Below are positions 10,277 through 23,059 of a DNA stretch of 64,000 bases, piece after piece (the first letter of the stretch is position 1; every line of letters starts with the position of its first letter). The position numbers were made by a program, and so were the translations under genes. Below the pieces are notes generated by a model, which was not told the origin of the DNA, did no database searches, and worked only from the letters and a program-made list of their open reading frames with translations. The DNA comes from Cepaea nemoralis (lineage: Eukaryota; Mollusca; Gastropoda; Stylommatophora; Helicidae): the NCBI GenBank assembly GCA_014155875.1, contig JACEFZ010022401.1:1-64000 (forward strand), written 5' to 3'.

Positions 10277-10909
10277 AACTCAGGAGTCACCAAACTACGG
10301 CCCGCGACGTCATTTCATCCTGCCCACCGACGGTACTCGAACTTGCTTGATATAACGTATGGAACACGAGAGGTTGTGATACATTTGATACAATTTAAAT
10401 GTATATATTGTGTTTAGAATAATAGGAGATCTTCACACGTGCGGAGACCTCATGGCTGCTATGTGTCTTAAAGTTAATATTTTCAGTTATAAACTATTGT
10501 ATCTAGATTTACTTGTTTATTGTAATGTTTGCTTATTTCACACCATCCCAAGTCATTACCCGGCTCGTGGTAGCGCCGCCTACGCTTGACGTTACCATGG
10601 TTTCCATGGCAACACACAAACACGCACACATACACGCATCTTTCCCTCCCCCAGATGCGTCCGGCTGTCAATTCAGATCCAATGCTCCAGAAATATTACT
10701 TCTTTTTGCCAGTCATTCATTTTATAGGTATGTAACAAGGATTTCTTTGTTTGACAGTGATAGGTAAGTGAACTACAAGTGTGAATAGAGGCAATAAAGT
10801 AGCAAACATAGCATAAAAATGCCATAGAAGCCTCGTGTTATTACGAAAATATTATCCCCAGCTCAGAAGAATTCCCCGGTCAAGGTGTTAATCGAGCTGG
10901 TCTCTAGGC

Positions 10910-11113
10910 CAGTGTTTTTCAACCTTTCTGCTGGAGCAGATACTTACACAAATGTTAACGTTGCTCAAGGAACTCTGTGCGGTGATCCAAGTGTCTGTCC
11001 TATTGTATGCAGTAATAGACCAGATGGGCAGACATTGTGCATTTAGGCGACTTTCGGTATGTGTCGGCGGAACCCCTGGCTGCCTCTCGTGGAACCCCGG
11101 TTGAAAAACTCTG
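10910..11113. mobile_element. 204-bp hAT MITE with perfect 8-bp duplication
   Basis: The ends CAGTGTTTTTCAACC and, in complement, CAGAGTTTTTCAACC are inverted repeats of the hAT type. The 8 bases CTCTAGGC occur directly on both sides (10902-10909 and 11114-11121). The interior has no coding capacity. It is nested inside the larger hAT element and inserted after it. Confidence 0.9.
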
Positions 11114-11343
11114 CTCTAGGCTGCTTATTTAGGCCAGCCCAATTAATATATTTTGCAAACCTTGTTATGAGATATATTCTATTACCAAAGGTACCTATAA
11201 ACTTTATATGTGCCTTTGGTGAGCCGTATCTTCACCAGTGACCCCTAGTCCTCTGCTTTTCCTGTGCTTCAATAGGATTTTAATTATGTTTCTAATTCAA
11301 TATCTTTTTTCATTTTCAGATCCCGTGTACTTCACCTTTCATT

Positions 11344-13848
11344 ATGGCTACCAAGAAAAGAAAAGTGGACGCCGAGTGTCGCGTTTTCAATTAAGAATGG
11401 GGAGAAAAGACTTCTTTGTGGAAACAAAGGACCAGAAAACCAATTGCGTAATATGCAGCGAAATTATTGCCGCTTTGAAAGAGTACAATCTTTGGCAACA
11501 CTACGAAACAAAATATCTATCAACATATTCAAAGTTTTCTGGAAAGTTGCGCTCTGAGAAATATGAGTCCATGAAACGTGGTTTAGAAATACAAAGAGAT
11601 CTCTTCACGAGAAAGTTTGCTGAAAATGAATCTGTCACTCGTACAAGTTACAAAATAGTGCATAAGATGGCAGAACGAAGGAAAACCGTTTACTGATGGC
11701 AACTTCATCAAAGAGCGTATGATGGAAGCAGCAAATGACTTGTGTCCTGAGAAAGCCGATTTGTTTGGAACTATCAGTGACACAAACTATTTTGTACCAA
11801 ACGAAGATTGGTCGTTGTCTAGATCATACTGCTCCTTCTATATTACTGCAGTGTGGAAGCTGAGCTAGCCACCTGTCTCACACCACAAGTCACCACTACA
11901 ACACACATCAACCAGTCAGTGAACACGATTGAGTTTACGCACATAATATCCATTTAATGCTGAATTAACACGGAACCACACAACATATAAATCCAGGAAC
12001 ACTAATTCTCTCAGAATATATCTTCATCACAACCGAACACTCGACTAACACTGCCTTCTCAAGGCCTACTTAATCTCATCCACCACGACAGTTTACTAGC
12101 AACTCTCTCGGCCCGAACTCATTGGATCCAACCCACTCTGGATCTCAGCCTCCGCTAACTATCCGACCCTCCCTCTAGGGCTAGGCTTCAACTCACTATG
12201 TCTGCTGATAACCGGGCTCAGTCTTTAATCCTTAGTCTCAGAATTCCTATCACTGAAAACCACAGGGCAGAGTTCTATCACTAACTCCCCTATCATTCAC
12301 TTTCCCAGACCGCCGACCTACACTTGTCGGGTCCCAAAACTCCACTGTCCCCGTCAATGTTTTTCACTGTCTTTTTAACCCTTCTTTGCAGCCCTCTGCT
12401 CCACAACCTTCCCCGTTTATCTTCTTATTTTTCCTTTTCCTTTCCGGGGAATGCCCTTTCACCCCGTGAACTTGTTTATATTGTCGCCTTGCTATCAAGG
12501 ACACTCACCTTAATGTCAGTGAACCCAGGCATGTATCAATCAGCCTTTCGGCAAGTTCAGCTGTGCGAAGAACAGAAGACCTTGGAGAGAACATAGTGCT
12601 ACAGATACGCGAGAAAAGTGGAAACTTTTTGTGGTATTCTTTGGTGCTGGATGAGTCTACTGATTTCTCGAGTACGTCACAATTTTTCGTGTTTATTCGT
12701 GGTGTCAATTTGCACTTTCAGGTAAAGGAAGAGTTGGCATCGTTTGCAGCATGCATGGAACAACAACTGGAAAAGACATTTTCATGAAAGTGCAAACAGT
12801 TTTGCAAGACTACAACCTTCAGTGGAATCAGCTTCGAGGTGTTACAGTTGATAGAAGAAAAAATATGGCTGGAGTAAGGAAAGGTCTGATGGGGCAGATC
12901 AGGACTTAGTTGGAAGATTTTGCAAATTCCGGACGCTCTGTTCATACACTGCATCATACATCAGCAAGCACTCTGTGGGAAAGACTTAGATAATTCTTGT
13001 GTACTGAACTCAGTCGTTTCTGCTGTGAACTTCATTCAGGGACATGCACTCAATCACCGTCAGTTCCAGGCTTTTCTTGAAGAAATTGATTCTTCGTTTT
13101 TACAAGCTCCGAAACGAAATAGATGTTTTCCTCACTAAAATGATAGAGCTGATCCACAGCTGTCAGATCCTACCTGGTTGTCAAGGTTGTCAATTTAGTC
13201 GACATCACATCCCACATAAATGAACAGAATTTGTAACTTCAGGGAAAGAATAACCTCGTCTGTGATCTCTACAAAATCGTCAAAGGATTTCGGGGAAAGC
13301 TGTCATTGATTCAAGCACAACTTGAAGGAAAAAACTTTTTCTCATTTTCAGTTTCAAAGAATTTTGAGCTACAATCGCCGAAGATGTCAACTTCGATTTT
13401 CCGAGAAAAAAAAATTATTCGTGACTAGGTAAAAGCATTTTTGGAGCGATTTTGACAGAATTGAGAGTGAAATTTTTCTGTCCCAGAATCTGTTTGATCG
13501 TAACCTTGATGATGTGCCAGTTGAACTTCAGTTGGAGCCCATTGATTTGCAAGCAAATGATATGTTGAAAGAGAAGCACAGAGAAGGAAACTTGTTGAAT
13601 TTTACTTCTGCTTACCTGATGTTGAGTTTCCAAAACTGAAGAAATTTGCCGCTGGCACGGCACCAGTATTTGGAGCAACTTATGTCTGTGAGCAAACATT
13701 TTCAAAAATGAAGTATGTGAAGTCAACACATCGAACGAGATTGAGTGATGAACATTTGAAAGCAATTCTCTTGATTGGATGCAGCAATTCCAAACCAAAC
13801 ATTGATGATATCTTGAAAGCCAAATATCAATTTCACAAAGCTCACTAA
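11344..13848 (+). pseudogene. hAT transposase (ZBED/GTF2IRD2-like), broken
   Basis: The frame opens with 'MATKKRKVDAECRVFN', the typical start of GTF2I-repeat/ZBED-type hAT transposases. A BED-like zinc finger region follows ('NCVICSEIIAALKEYNLWQH', 11440-11500). After an interruption (about 11800-12540) it resumes with 'RRTEDLGENIVLQI', 'VLDESTDFSSTSQFFVFIRG' (12648-12705, RNase H-like region) and 'MHGTTTGKDIF'. It ends with a well-preserved hAT dimerisation domain ('FGATYVCEQTFSKMKYVKST', 'LSDEHLKAILLIG') and a stop at 13846-13848. At least five frameshifts and stops (near 11395, 11690, 12590, 12765, 12905 and 13580) rule out function. Transposase would bind the element ends in the nucleus. 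Confidence 0.87.
11800..12540. other. Unrelated ~740-bp segment interrupting the hAT gene
   Basis: It separates the conserved blocks 'LFGTISD' and 'RRTEDLGENI', which are normally close in this family. The composition is C/T-rich and it carries a 'tataaat' word near 11986. No terminal repeats or clear target duplication were found, so whether it is a solo LTR, another insertion or an intron-like piece is open. Confidence 0.45.
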
Positions 13849-14077
13849 CCTTTTTTTGCTGCTTAGTTTGTGAGATTCGGATATGTGCAAACTAGGTCTG
13901 ATGTAACTATCTTTTTGCTAACGTCATCTTCTTTGATAACTTTTATTAGTAAATAAATATGTTGGTTGTCTTTGTTTTTTGTGCATTGCACGCCACTCAC
14001 CCATGATTATCTTAGTTTTTCGTCTTTTTTTACCAGAGCTTTCGTTCTGGCTTGCATGTATTGTTAAAGTTAGTTGC

Positions 14078-14302
14078 ATATCCTTTACAGGACGTTTGCA
14101 GTCAAAACCAGCATTTTTTTCTGTTGTTGATGTCTTAGCAAGTTTACGTTCAGTAGTTTGCTGCTGCTTTCTGAACGACCGGCACCCATACCATTGCTTA
14201 AAAGACCAGCGCAACGCGGTCTGCTGCCAAACGCGCGCAGCTGTGTTTCGAACGTGGGTATACGGGATTACGAACCACATCTGTAAAACCTTCGCTACGA
14301 AG
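14078..14302 (-). mobile_element. tRNA-derived SINE, family A
   Basis: On the minus strand a tRNA-like head has a B-box-like 'acgttcgaaacac'. The conserved body follows ('gggtgccggtcgttcagaaa', 'gcaaactactgaacgtaaac'), then a tail region ending 'cctgtaaaggatatgcaact'. It sits within the 3' part of the hAT element. Confidence 0.8.
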
Positions 14303-14502
14303 AAAGGCGCAAGTATTGTACATAAGGAGTATCCGGCCCGCGCTCGTCATTTTGTCAGTTATCCGGCCCGCCATGAAAAAAGTTTGGTGACCCCTGCTGT
14401 AGGGTAAGACTTACATCCTCCCAACTGCGCTCCTCCCTTCAAAGCCGTTGGCACAATGTATGGTGTCGGGTTTGGTGAGCCATGGCCAACACTGGGCGTT
14501 TA

Positions 14503-14641
14503 CAGAAAGCACATAGTACTGTCTACTGTCATACAATAGCTCAGTCATATCTGACTAAGACCCAACAGTCGACGCTAACAGAAAGCAGGTAGTACCGTCT
14601 ACTGTCATAATGTAGCTCAGTCATATCTGACTAAGACCTGA
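14503..14641. repeat. Two-copy direct repeat of ~63 bp
   Basis: 'acagaaagcacatagtactg' at 14503 and 'acagaaagcaggtagtaccg' near 14579 start two similar units, each ending 'ctcagtcatatctgactaag'. The function is unknown. Confidence 0.75.
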
Positions 14642-14669
14642 CTTTAAAAGCATCACCGAGTGTACGTGT

Positions 14670-14830
14670 AAATTACTGCCAGTGCCACTGGCACACTGGC
14701 GCTTTCACATTGCTACAGGTCGATCCAACCTAAAATTAACACCAGAAAATGTCTTGGAAAGTTAAGGCGGTCGGTATCATACTGATCACTTCACCGCACC
14801 TTCAGATGTGTACACGTGTCCTTTACTTTA
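14670..14830 (+). mobile_element. SINE family E fragment
   Basis: 'caggtcgatccaacctaaaa' through 'gaaaatgtcttgg' and 'actgatcacttcaccg' matches the body at 37420-37500 and the pieces at 55600-55629 plus 55888-55950. Confidence 0.55.
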
Positions 14831-15785
14831 TGTATGATTTGCTTTCTAAAGTTATAAATAAAATAACTTCATAACCACACGCAAAAAAACAAAACAAAAA
14901 CGCAGCTATCAGACTTATTTCATGCCACGCTTGTCGATGCTATTCTTTCAACTGAAGAGTCACGAGTTTTAGCCACGCGCTCGACTGTTAGACAAGGGCA
15001 AGTATGTCTGATCCGCGAGGGTAATTTCTTGCCCAAAGGGTGACACAAGAAGTAACTAAAATTGAGCCGCAGACTACAGGAATACTTCGCTGTAAGTGGA
15101 AGGAAACATGATCTATATTAGAACGTAATTGAAAGATATCCGGTGTTTTTTTTGGAACATGAATATTGAATTTCGTTTATGTGTCTGAGGTTGTAAAGGT
15201 GAATTTCACAAGCATGTGATAGTATTTTTTTTTGTTTTTTGTTTTACAGTAAATTAAGAACAAAATAAGGTGAATGTGACTGCTACGTTTTATGAGAATT
15301 ACATGAATGTTCGTGTTTTGTGTTTGTATTATTTTTGCTTACATTGGCGTGGGTAGTTTGGTACACACTTTTGTTTAGACGCTAGATCCAGGCATGTTGT
15401 GTGAACAGTCACGAAGCCTTGCGTGTTTCATTACTTTATTGACCCGTACACAATTGTCGTGTAGCTTTTATTCTCCGTCTGTTGTGTGAATAGCAAGTAT
15501 GTCATGATTTTATTGAAATGGTAACCGCCACACAATTGTTCTTTATTGATAATTCCTCGGGTATTGTTTTAAATGGCACGATATGAAACTTTAGCGCCTC
15601 GAACTTGTAACTACGTACACAATTGTTGTGTAATAATTATTGTCTATGCGTGTGGCATTGAAAGCAAAGAGTATCATGTTTTGTTTTTTGTCTTCAGTTT
15701 CCCTAGGCTGTAATGCTTTCATTTTTGCAAGAACTTGTCTCCGTGTTTCTTTTAGTGATTAGTGAATAGTAAGGATCATCATCAT
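14831..15785. other. No gene; degenerate ~90-bp repeats at 15395-15680
   Basis: The word 'acacaattgt' recurs at about 15448, 15530 and 15617, each with GTGTGAA or GTGTG neighbours. This suggests a degenerate tandem repeat. No coding signal was recognised. Confidence 0.45.
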
Positions 15786-15881
15786 CACACTCAGGACTGG
15801 TCCATGGGGGATCCATCTCCGCCAGCGCATATCGACTGATCGTGACAGTTCTGTGTTGGTTAATCAATTGTGTTGTTAAAG

Positions 15882-16110
15882 TTATTTGCATATCATTTAC
15901 AGGACTTCGCAGTCAACTCCATAATTTTTCTGCTGTTTGTGAACATCTAGCCAGTTTACAATCAATAGTTTGCCATTGCTTTCTGAACGACCGGCACCCA
16001 TACCATTTCGTAAAAAATCAACACAAGGCGGTCTTCTGCCACATCGCCAGCAGATGTGTTTCGAACGCGGGTATGTTGGTATGCATCTGTAGCTCCTTCG
16101 CCATGGAGCC
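15882..16110 (-). mobile_element. tRNA-derived SINE, family A
   Basis: The minus strand begins with an A-box-like 'atggcgaaggagc' and a B-box-like 'gcgttcgaaacac'. The body 'ggtatgggtgccggtcgttc' and 'agaaagcaatggcaaac' follows, then the 3' end 'aagtcctgtaaatgatatgc'. The unit is ~230 bp with no coding capacity. Confidence 0.85.
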
Positions 16111-16251
16111 CGCAAATGTGTTGTACTATTAGCAAAATGTCTACATCGGGTGGCTCTCTTTTCACTGTTCTCTTTATCTGAGGTCATGTCGTTTCTCTAC
16201 TCCGGGCATTCCCCGACATACTGAATAGAAGATTGCAATTTGGAAGCAGGT

Positions 16252-16395
16252 CGCGTTGAGTTTGTTTCGGTGGTATGAAGCGTTGGCCATTCAGTAAGCA
16301 ATGGCAAACTACAAAAATATAATTGCATTGTAAATCACAAACAGCTAATAAATGCTGGAGTTGATGGCAGTGTTATGTGAAGAACACGTAGCAAG
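16252..16395 (+). mobile_element. SINE family A, 5'-truncated or diverged
   Basis: The plus strand retains 'gttggccattcagtaagcaa', 'tggcaaactac' and 'aacagctaataaatgctgga' of the family A body. The tRNA head is not recognisable. Confidence 0.65.
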
Positions 16396-16569
16396 CTCGC
16401 AGGTAAGGTTAGTGTGGAGGGCGGACGAGCCATGGACCAGGCTGACATTCTGATTGCTCTACGAGAAGTAAGACTTTTGCGTGAACCAAGTGATGACTGT
16501 GAATCTACAACCATGGCCAGACTGCGAGACCAGAGGGGTGGCCAAACAAGAACACTACGCAGGAAGCCA

Positions 16570-16712
16570 AAGAAGATTGATAAACCAACACAGAACTGGC
16601 GTCGTTAGCCGCTACACGCTGCGGGATTTGCTGAGGAGGGGTTCCGAGCACTTATGGACTGAATGGTTCCATGTGCAACGAGGATGATCTGTCGACTAAC
16701 TAACTAACTAAC
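16570..16712 (+). repeat. Repeat fragment with (ACTA)n tail
   Basis: 'aaccaacacagaactg' and following bases resemble the complement of 15810-15870. The segment ends in (ACTA)n at 16697-16712, the same tail type as SINEs at 38207-38226 and 33757-33790. Confidence 0.45.
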
Positions 16713-16941
16713 ACGTAGCAAACTTTTAAACTGCATATGCACAGGGGGAGGGGGGGGGGTGGAGCTTCAAATGAAAAGTGTGATAGAAATTACAATAACA
16801 TTGCCTTGTAACCTCTCAACATTGCTTTTCTGTCAATATTGATGTTAAGGATATCAAAGGTGCTAAGCGCGTGGCATCTGGGTGTCGACAAATAAGGTGA
16901 CGCCATAAGGACAATTTAAAGATTACCTTCCCACTTTTGAT

Positions 16942-17520
16942 ATGCACCAAAGAGGAGCAACGTTCTGTTATCAATATTTTGTAGGGGTGAAACCTATAGA
17001 AATTCATCAGCGAATAAAGGTCCAGTATGGCGATGCATGCCTGCCAGTCCAGCAAGTGTATGAGTGGAACAGAAAGTTTCAAAACGGGGAGAATTCTGTA
17101 ACAGACTGTTCACGACCCCAGAGTATATTGTAGCCGTTGAAAGCCTCGTACAGAAAAACCACCGATTGACTGTGGGTGACATTGCCGCACACCTTGAGAA
17201 GTTCGGCACACCACATCATCCATGATGTGCTACAGTACCACAAAGTGCCAAGGCAGCTTACTCCAGAATTGAAACAACGACGCATTGATGGTTGTCAAGA
17301 CATGTTACAGTGCCTTGAAGTAGAAGGTGATGTTTTCTCATCAACAATTGTTACCGGAGATGACACCTCGGCTCACTACCACGAGCCGGAAACGAACAAA
17401 GCGAGCAGGGAATGTCGCCATCCCTCCACACTGAAACCAAAGAAATTTCGCACGTATTTCCATACAGCAATGCTGATTAACGTGATAGTAAACAACTCTA
17501 CTTTTCGTGCTAGATTTAGT
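16942..17520 (+). pseudogene. mariner/SETMAR-like transposase relic
   Basis: The first frame reads 'FCYQYFVGVKPIEIHQRIKV' and 'VYEWNRKFQNGENSVTD', the helix-turn-helix region of mariner transposases. Later frames read 'NHRLTVGDIAAHL', 'AHHIIHDVLQYHKV', 'RQLTPELKQRRIDGC' and 'IVTGDDTSAHYHEPE'. In the family the last block is normally TGDETWVHHYEPE, with the first catalytic aspartate, which is retained here. At least two frameshifts and an in-frame stop near 17130 inactivate it, and the C-terminal D34D half is absent. No terminal repeats were located. Confidence 0.85.
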
Positions 17521-17529
17521 TTGTTTTGA

Positions 17530-18985
17530 CCTCCGCAAATTCCCTAGTGCTATGAGAGCTTCTTTATCCTGTTGTATTCTAATTGTGATATCTTTATCGG
17601 TTCGCCCATGTTTATCTATATTGCTACCTAAACAGGCGCATGATCCCACCATTTGAAGTAATGGAAGATTGGGTAATCGTTTGTTTGATTTATAATTGAT
17701 TTATCAGCAATTTCCTTGTAGGAATAAGTAAATATACTTGATTTCCTTCAAGTGTATTTACTTTATCTCGCATCTGCCTTCCTTATTCACCCCCGTGTGT
17801 TTGGCTTCAGTAGCTGTAGTTTTGCTATTGTTTAAATTTGATTTCTTATTTTTTCATATCTTCTACTGTTTACAGGTGTCTTGCGTTAACCATGCTTATC
17901 GTTTTCATTCCCGTTTGTCAAGGACTTGCTGTACAAGATTCAATCCAAATGCTTTTAAACCTGCTACTAGTAGTCTTGCATACTCACCCTTTGTCTACAA
18001 AATGTTTAAACAAGCGTATTAACTGATTCAGTGTCAAAGAAGAGTAGGTTTGGACCAAACATGACACGCATTCAAATGAACAAGTATTATAATGTAAATT
18101 TCAGTTTATTGAGCTTTAAAAATGCGGAAGAAATCAAGAAACAAACCAAATAACACGATGATCTTAATGTGGCGATACATTATCTTCTCTTCAAATGGGA
18201 GGTCATATTTAGAGATATATTTCCTTTAAATTTGAATCAGTTAATGAGAGGTCAAACGTGTTCTAAACTGGACAAAGTCATCAATTCTCTCGCGTTATTA
18301 ACTTTGAAACGGCTTTCCTGCACTATAAGACATTACACCTCCTTTGGCGTCTTATTAAACAACGTTCGCGACAATTATAACACCCACTACTACATCGTTC
18401 CCTGAGCTGAAATCCCCCTCAAGCAAGACCTTAAATAATAGATCGCAGCGCTAATGAGAATTTCACATTGAAATCATGCTAATCATGGAATTAAACCAAT
18501 CAATCAAGCAATAAATTAATATATATTAACAAACATTACGGAGTACCTCTCTTGTGTTTTCTTGAACAAATACACTGCCACAAAACCATTTCACCAGTGC
18601 GAGAAAATAATGCGCTGTAATGCATCCGGACCCAATGACCGCGAAGAAACAAAGGCAGATCCTTAGAAAGCACAATTAGACAGACTGGTATTATCAAACA
18701 GTTATTATATATTCAGCTTGAAGGCTTTTCAAAGAGCACTGTTGACACATTCCCTTGATAGAGTGAGTACAATAGAATAATTGTTCTACATTATCTTCTT
18801 GCATATGCATTAGAATTTTATAGAGTCTGTGGAGAATATGAACTCACATGGGACATGTGAAGATGAAATATCCATCATCCATCACTTGTGTGGACGATCA
18901 GTGGAATAATAAAATGACTATATATAGAATATAAAGAATGCGAAGATTTAAGTTAAAGAGATTGAAATAAGACTGGAGCTGAGCT
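17530..18985. other. No gene recognised
   Basis: AT-rich intergenic DNA with no recognisable domain, SINE or tandem repeat. Confidence 0.4.
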
Positions 18986-18989
18986 CATC

Positions 18990-19640
18990 TGTTATGGGAA
19001 GACTGAATGGGAAAGTAATGACAATAATTAGTTTCTTTACAAGACTGAATGTAATCTGGTAGAGTAATGGCAACAATTAGTTTCTTTACAAGACTGAATG
19101 TAATCTGGGAAAGTAATGGCAACAATTAGTTTCTTTACAAGACTGAATATAATCTGAAAGAGTAATGGCAACAATTAGTTTCTTTACCTGACTGAATGTA
19201 ATCTGGTAGAGTAATGGCAACAATTAGTTTCTTTACCTGACTGAATGTAATCTGGTAGAGTAATGGCAACAATTAGTTTCTCTACAATACAATGTAATCT
19301 GTTAAAGTAATGGCAACAATTAGTTTCATTACCAGACTGAATGTAATCTGAAAGAGTAATGGCAACAATTAGTTTCTTTACCTGACTGAATGTAACCTGG
19401 AAGAGTAATGGCAACAATTAGTTTCTCTTCAAGACAATGTAATCTGTTAAAGTAATGACAACAATTAGTTTCTTTACCAGACTGAATATAAACTGGTAGT
19501 GTAATGGCAACAATTAGTTTCTTTATCTGACTGAATGTAATCTGGAAGAGTATTGGCAACAATTAATTTCTCTAAAAGACAATGTAATCTGGGATGTCAA
19601 AGGCAACTATTAGTTTATTTACAAGACTGAATGTAGTATG
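18990..19640. repeat. Minisatellite, ~45-50 bp unit, about 13 copies
   Basis: The unit is built on 'agtaatggcaacaattagtt' followed by 'tctttac' and 'gactgaatgtaatctg'. Copies vary by small substitutions, and some have a shortened 'aagacaatgtaatctg' form alternating with the long form. Confidence 0.9.
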
Positions 19641-19689
19641 AGAGAGGAGTGGTAACAGCTAGATATAAGTAATGTATAAGCTTATACTT

Positions 19690-19918
19690 ATAGATAGATA
19701 TAAGTAATGCATAAGTTTCTGTTACATTGTCTCTTACATATCGAGATGTATGTAATGTATCACTTACTGTTAAATTTTCTTATATAGGTAACAATGTATG
19801 CAGTGTTTAGTTTAATGTTAAGTTTTATTTTATAGATGGAGATGTATGTAATGTTTGACTTACTGTTAAATTTTCTTTTATTGACAGCGATAACTTTTCT
19901 TTTATAATATAGGGGACA
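19690..19918. repeat. Repeat R2, copy 1 (229 bp)
   Basis: It matches 25330-25558 over 229 bp with two differences seen by eye, both C/T. Its interior contains related sub-units around 'gttaaattttctt' and 'atgtatgtaatgt'. The flanks differ. Confidence 0.9.
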
Positions 19919-20275
19919 AAACTGAATGCGATATGGAAAGACATGTCCCCCCTGTAAGATGTTTCCATCTGTGTCTCGAAGTAAAACCTCGTGTATTTTT
20001 CTGCTAACCCATGGTTTTTCTGCATTCAACTCATAAAACACATTTCAGATGCCATTAGATGTGTCTCAGATTGTCTGCTTATAGTCCATGCTTACATGCA
20101 TAGATCAGTATAGACACAGTTTATGACTAATAGAGACATGGAGTAAGGTGTGAACGGAGAAAGAGGGGGAAAGAAGATAGAAGAGTTGGAAAAAGAGATG
20201 GGGAGATGAACAAATTAGAGAATGTTGGAATTCACATTTGGCCTCTGATATCGACTTCTTTAATATAAAAATTCA

Positions 20276-20483
20276 TTGACTGTCTTCACTGGGAGAAGGA
20301 GTAGCAAATGGAAGATAAAAGTAACATGAAGAAAGACATAATGCACACGAGAGCGAGAGCGAGTAAGACAATCACGATAGAGAGGAGGAAAGAGAGTGAG
20401 GGTGAGTAATTGAGCGTGACTGTCAAGAGATTCCCTATGGTGTACACCGCTGGCTCAAGTTGGTCGAGCAGGCTAGCACTTAG
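20276..20483. repeat. Repeat R3, copy 1
   Basis: It aligns with 22655-22865 in direct orientation. Shared phrases include 'cgatagagagga', 'gagtgagggtgagtaattga' and 'gagattccctatgg'. The pair flanks the large microsatellite block. Confidence 0.85.
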
Positions 20484-20689
20484 GCTGACAACATTCGCCA
20501 GCAAATGAGACGAAACGCCCTTGAGGTAGCCGGCACTGTGGACTTGTATTGAACAACACGAACAGGAGGATTCAGAGCTCATTTATGGCCTAGGAACCAC
20601 CTAGGTCGATCCCGCAATAGAGAATGACGTTTTTTGTTTTTTTTTACAGAGTTTTACTTTCTAAAGATTATTCGTTAGATTTCAGGGGT

Positions 20690-21849
<1,160 letters not shown>

Positions 21850-21892
21850 TTCTTTCTTTCTGTTCTCTTAATGATGCTCCTCCTGCCCTTCA

Positions 21893-21974
21893 TTTCTTCT
21901 TCTTCTTCTTCTTCTTCTTCTTCTTCTTCTTCTTCTTCTTCTTCTTCTTCTTCTTCTTCTTCTTCTTCTTCTTC
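21893..21974. repeat. (TTC)n microsatellite
   Basis: Pure trinucleotide array ~45 bp downstream of the (CTGT)n array. Confidence 0.97.
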
Positions 21975-22265
21975 GACGGTTGTTGCTACTGCATCTTCGT
22001 GCATCTTCTGAAACGAGTGCCTCATACCGAGCTATGCGCTCCACAGTCCAACTTACCCGACTTCAGCATGACCCCGTGTCCTTCTTATCTCCTATATACA
22101 TATTGAATCTACGGTAATAGTCTGTACAACCTGGGCGTTTACTGTCTCGGCAATTTAAACAGGACATAAGATTTTGGGTCAACTCTTAGAGATTGTAAAC
22201 AAAGAGACAGAGAGAAATGTGAACACATTAGAGAAGGCGATGGAGATACAGGAAAGGAAACGGCA

Positions 22266-22390
22266 GAGGTATGAACGAACACACCAACCAACGAACTTTA
22301 ATTTCAAAGAGGTAATATTTGGGCACGCAAGGCCTGTCCGACATTCTGCCTTTCTAGCTGCTCTGCTCTCATACATTATTTCATGTATAT
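22266..22390. repeat. Repeat R4, copy 1
   Basis: 'gggcacgcaaggcctgtccg' and 'ctcatacattatttcat' match 24085-24200. It is an interspersed repeat of unknown class. Confidence 0.7.
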
Positions 22391-22479
22391 ATCATTTAGG
22401 AAGCTAATCTTAGACAACAGTGAAAACAGAAACAAAATGCATTATAAACGCATGGAATATGTGGGAGGCTATAGAAGGC

Positions 22480-22482
<3 letters not shown>

Positions 22483-22566
<84 letters not shown>
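22483..22566. repeat. (GA)n microsatellite
   Basis: Uninterrupted dinucleotide array. Confidence 0.97.
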
Positions 22567-22570
<4 letters not shown>

Positions 22571-22654
22571 CGGATCGGGGAGAAGAGAGATTAATAAAGA
22601 AAATGTATTAAACAGTCTCACTCTTGTTTCGATTTGTGTGTGAACGTGTATTCG

Positions 22655-22865
22655 TTGTCTTCACAGGGAGTGAGAATAACAAATGGATAAGAAAAGTAAT
22701 ATAAAGAAAGACAAAACGCACATGAGAGTGAGTGCGAGTAAAAAACATCGCGATAGAGAGGAGGACAGAGAGTGAGGGTGAGTAATTGAGCGCGACTGTC
22801 ACGAGATTCCCTATGGTCTACACCTCTGGCTCTAGTTGGCCGAGCAGACCAGCACTAAGGCTGTG
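22655..22865. repeat. Repeat R3, copy 2
   Basis: Direct repeat of 20276-20483. See that entry. Confidence 0.85.
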
Positions 22866-23059
22866 TCGTCAGTGCTATCGGGTAAATGGATGAGATCATG
22901 CTGTAACCAACTTGTGTTTCCTGATAAACTTTAAGGCATGTAAAGCGGATCATTTTATTTACTAACTCGAAACGTCGAGAAACATTGAAATAACTGCCTT
23001 TTCGGATGCCTCTGAGGCAACTAAAACTCCTCGGGACAGATTGGCTGGGCCGCACCACT

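Larger units (their letters stand above)
10281..14396 (+). mobile_element. hAT DNA transposon with terminal inverted repeats
   Basis: The left end CAGGAGTCACCAAACT (10281-10296) and the complement of the right end, CAGGGGTCACCAAACT (14381-14396), match at 15 of 16 bases. Both are followed by a 'ggcccgc' block. The CAG(G/A)GGT start and internal transposase place it in the hAT superfamily, Charlie-like. The expected 8-bp target duplication is not seen (GTTTAACT on the left, CTGTAGGG on the right). It contains a MITE, a ~700-bp interrupting segment and a SINE, and its gene is decayed. Confidence 0.8.

Noticed and set aside
11344..13848. Domesticated ZBED/GTF2IRD2-like host gene
   Set aside because: Multiple frameshifts, a ~740-bp interruption and flanking transposon ends show a dead transposon.
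16942..17520. SETMAR-type fusion gene
   Set aside because: Only mariner transposase similarity is seen, with no SET domain nearby, and the frame is broken.
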